A DNA stretch of 7,047 bases from Actinomycetes bacterium (GTDB lineage: Bacteria; Actinomycetota; Acidimicrobiia; Acidimicrobiales; RAAP-2), in NCBI GenBank assembly GCA_021826655.1, contig JAKAZC010000142.1, forward strand, positions 1 through 7,047. The letters run 5' to 3'. Shown here piece by piece: positions 5,908-7,047 of the stretch. Each line of letters begins with the position of its first letter. Within the stretch, counting starts at the first letter, position 1. Below the pieces are notes generated by a model. That model ran no database searches and had not been told where the DNA came from. It saw only the letters and a program-made list of their open reading frames with translations. Both the position numbers and the translations under genes were made by a program.

Positions 5908-5925
5908 CCGGGGGATCCGCCCCGG
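5908..5925 (+). terminator. Second hairpin after the EAL gene
   Basis: CCGGGG pairs with CCCCGG over a 6-base loop. It lies 6 bases after the preceding inverted repeat. The pair resembles the tandem hairpins at the end of the ipd operon (107-145). Confidence 0.3.
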
Positions 5926-5947
5926 GACCGGGTCCGCACTTCGTGGC

Positions 5948-5953
5948 TACGAT
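5948..5953 (+). promoter_or_regulatory. Possible -10 element for pntA
   Basis: TACGAT fits the actinobacterial TANNNT -10 pattern. There is no recognisable TTGACA-like -35 about 17 bases upstream. It would give a leader of about 70 bases containing the 5972-5999 hairpin. Confidence 0.3.
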
Positions 5954-5971
5954 GTCGTGTCCACCCGTGGT

Positions 5972-5999
5972 CACCCTCCCCGCCCAGGCGGGAGAGGTG
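5972..5999 (+). other. Imperfect hairpin covering the pntA purine-rich ribosome site
   Basis: Outer stem CACC (5972-5975) with GGTG (5996-5999), then two mismatches flanking a U-G pair, then CCCGC (5979-5983) with GCGGG (5988-5992). The right arm contains GGGAGAGGTGG (5990-6000), the only Shine-Dalgarno-like string upstream of pntA. Confidence 0.3.
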
Positions 6000-6027
6000 G
6001 GCGCCGATCGAGATGCCTGGTATACCC

Positions 6028-7047
6028 ATGCCCGTGAAACTCGCCGTCATCAAGGAGTCGCGCCCGGGGGAGCGTCGCGTCGCGATCGTCCCCGAGGTGG
6101 CGGCAAAACTGGCCAAGACCGGCATCGACGTCGTCGTGGAGTCGGGGGCGGCCACCGAGGCCCGGTTCTCCGACGAGGACTTCGTCCGGGCCGGTGCCAC
6201 GGTCGTACCCGACGCGGTGTCGGCACTCCGAGGAGCCGATTTCGTGGCCCACGTGCAGCCGTTGACCGTCGACGAGGTGGGGATGCTCGACCAGGGCACC
6301 TCGGTCATCAGCTTCCTGCAGCCGGTCGCGTCGGCCGACGTCGTGCAGGCGCTGGCCGACAAGGGCGCGACGGTGTACAGCCTCGACCTCCTGCCCCGGA
6401 TCAGCCGGGCCCAGTCCATGGACGCGCTCTCCTCACAGGCCACCGTCGCGGGCTATCGGGCCGGGCTGTCGGCCGCCGAGCATCTGGCCAAGTTCTTCCC
6501 CATGTTCATGACCGCAGCCGGCACGGTGCCGCCGGCCAAGGTGCTGGTGATGGGTGCAGGTGTCGCCGGGCTCCAGGCCATCGCCACCGCGCGGCGCCTC
6601 GGCGCGGTGGTGCGGGCCTACGACGTGCGCGCCGCGGCCAAGGAGGAGGTGGAGAGCCTCGGTGCCAAATTCGTCGTCCTCGATCTCGAGACCCAGGACG
6701 GCGCAGGCGGATACGCCAAGGAACAGTCGGCCGAGTACCTGGCCCGGCAACAGGAGCTGCTGGCCGCCGAGGTCGCGGCGTCCGACGTGGTGATCACCAC
6801 AGCGCAGATCCCCGGGCGAAAGGCCCCGGTGCTGGTGACCGAGGCGATGGTGCACGGGATGCCCGAGGGCGCGGTGCTCGTCGACATGGCCGCCGACTCG
6901 GGCGGCAACTGCGAGCTGTCGGTGGCCGGCGAGGACGTTCGGGTCGGCGGCGTGACCGTGGTCGGTCTGACCAACCCACCGGCGTCGATGCCGACGCACG
7001 CCAGCTTCCTCTACGCCCGCAACATCGCCAACTTCCTCGGCCTGGTG
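6028..7047 (+). CDS. pntA: NAD(P) transhydrogenase subunit alpha, partial (runs off right edge)
   Basis: The first 340 residues of the NAD(H)-binding alpha subunit (domain I) of proton-translocating transhydrogenase. With the beta subunit in the membrane, it uses the proton gradient to make NADPH from NADH. Visible are the N-terminal VKLAVIKESRPGERRVA (3-19), RISRAQSMDALSSQATVAGY (124-143) with the NAD-contacting Arg, Gln and Asp of the family, the Rossmann motif GAGVAGLQA (176-184) with YDVR (198-201) at the end of strand 2, and the mobile-loop segment GAGGYAKE (225-232). No stop occurs before the window ends; what remains of the subunit lies outside. The start is uncertain: ATG 6028 gives the family-like N-terminus but has no ribosome site; ATG 6013 is in frame, 12 bases after GGTGG, and adds MPGIP with a rare ATA codon; GTG 6034 is also possible. 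It could be misread as alanine dehydrogenase, a related fold, but the RAQSMD and AGGYAKE motifs favour PntA. Confidence 0.9.
   Translation, partial: MPVKLAVIKESRPGERRVAIVPEVAAKLAKTGIDVVVESGAATEARFSDEDFVRAGATVVPDAVSALRGADFVAHVQPLTVDEVGMLDQGTSVISFLQPVASADVVQALADKGATVYSLDLLPRISRAQSMDALSSQATVAGYRAGLSAAEHLAKFFPMFMTAAGTVPPAKVLVMGAGVAGLQAIATARRLGAVVRAYDVRAAAKEEVESLGAKFVVLDLETQDGAGGYAKEQSAEYLARQQELLAAEVAASDVVITTAQIPGRKAPVLVTEAMVHGMPEGAVLVDMAADSGGNCELSVAGEDVRVGGVTVVGLTNPPASMPTHASFLYARNIANFLGLV

Larger units (their letters stand above)
5845..6027 (+). promoter_or_regulatory. Intergenic region upstream of pntA
   Basis: 183 bp (taking pntA from 6028), holding in order: GGGTACCC (5862-5869), two hairpins (5872-5901 and 5908-5925), a TACGAT -10-like hexamer (5948-5953), an imperfect hairpin (5972-5999) and GGTATACC (6019-6026). 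It separates the EAL gene from pntA clearly enough that a separate promoter is likely. Confidence 0.4.

Noticed and set aside
4891..6443. Minus-strand open frames of 328 and 420 codons opposite the EAL and pntA genes
   Set aside because: The plus strand has full catalytic motifs in both genes; the antisense products show none.

Overview
This window looks like chromosomal DNA of a very GC-rich actinomycete. The class Acidimicrobiia or a relative would fit, but that placement is an inference from base composition, GTG starts and gene families, not a proven assignment. I see no mobile element, CRISPR array, rRNA or tRNA.

Layout: positions 1-106 are a left-edge stretch with no gene I can call. 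Two GC-rich hairpins (107-145) follow, lying just past the 3' end of a tightly packed minus-strand operon. In transcription order, right to left, that operon reads echA20 (3704-2946), ipdA (2891-1992), ipdB (1995-1219) and ipdC (1222-146). The ipdA/ipdB and ipdB/ipdC junctions overlap by 4 bases (ATGA and GTGA), which suggests translational coupling. A 235-bp divergent intergenic region separates echA20 from a plus-strand short-chain dehydrogenase (3940-4773). This gene set and polarity match the Mycobacterium tuberculosis block Rv3549c / Rv3550 (echA20) / Rv3551 (ipdA) / Rv3552 (ipdB) / Rv3553 (ipdC). That block degrades the last two rings (C and D) of cholesterol and other steroids from the indanedione propionate (HIP) intermediate. 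The predicted chemistry is: IpdC makes the ring-conjugated HIEC-CoA, EchA20 hydrolyses ring D to give COCHEA-CoA, and IpdAB hydrolyses ring C to give an open-chain CoA thioester for beta-oxidation. The SDR probably acts on a hydroxyl or keto group of the same intermediates.

To the right, a stand-alone EAL-domain protein (4948-5844) is preceded by a 174-bp leader with a perfect 8-bp hairpin and short direct repeats. It keeps the recognisable metal-binding and catalytic residues of cyclic-di-GMP phosphodiesterases but has a divergent loop 6. After a 183-bp spacer containing a 12-bp palindrome, two hairpins and a possible promoter, the alpha subunit of a proton-translocating NAD(P) transhydrogenase (pntA) starts near 6028 and runs off the right edge.

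The steroid block is the best-supported functional unit. The EAL gene and transhydrogenase look like separate transcription units, and their link to steroid degradation is only positional. I found no clear sign of a wholly new system. The least conventional points are the EAL loop 6, the EAL leader, and active-site substitutions in EchA20 and IpdB.
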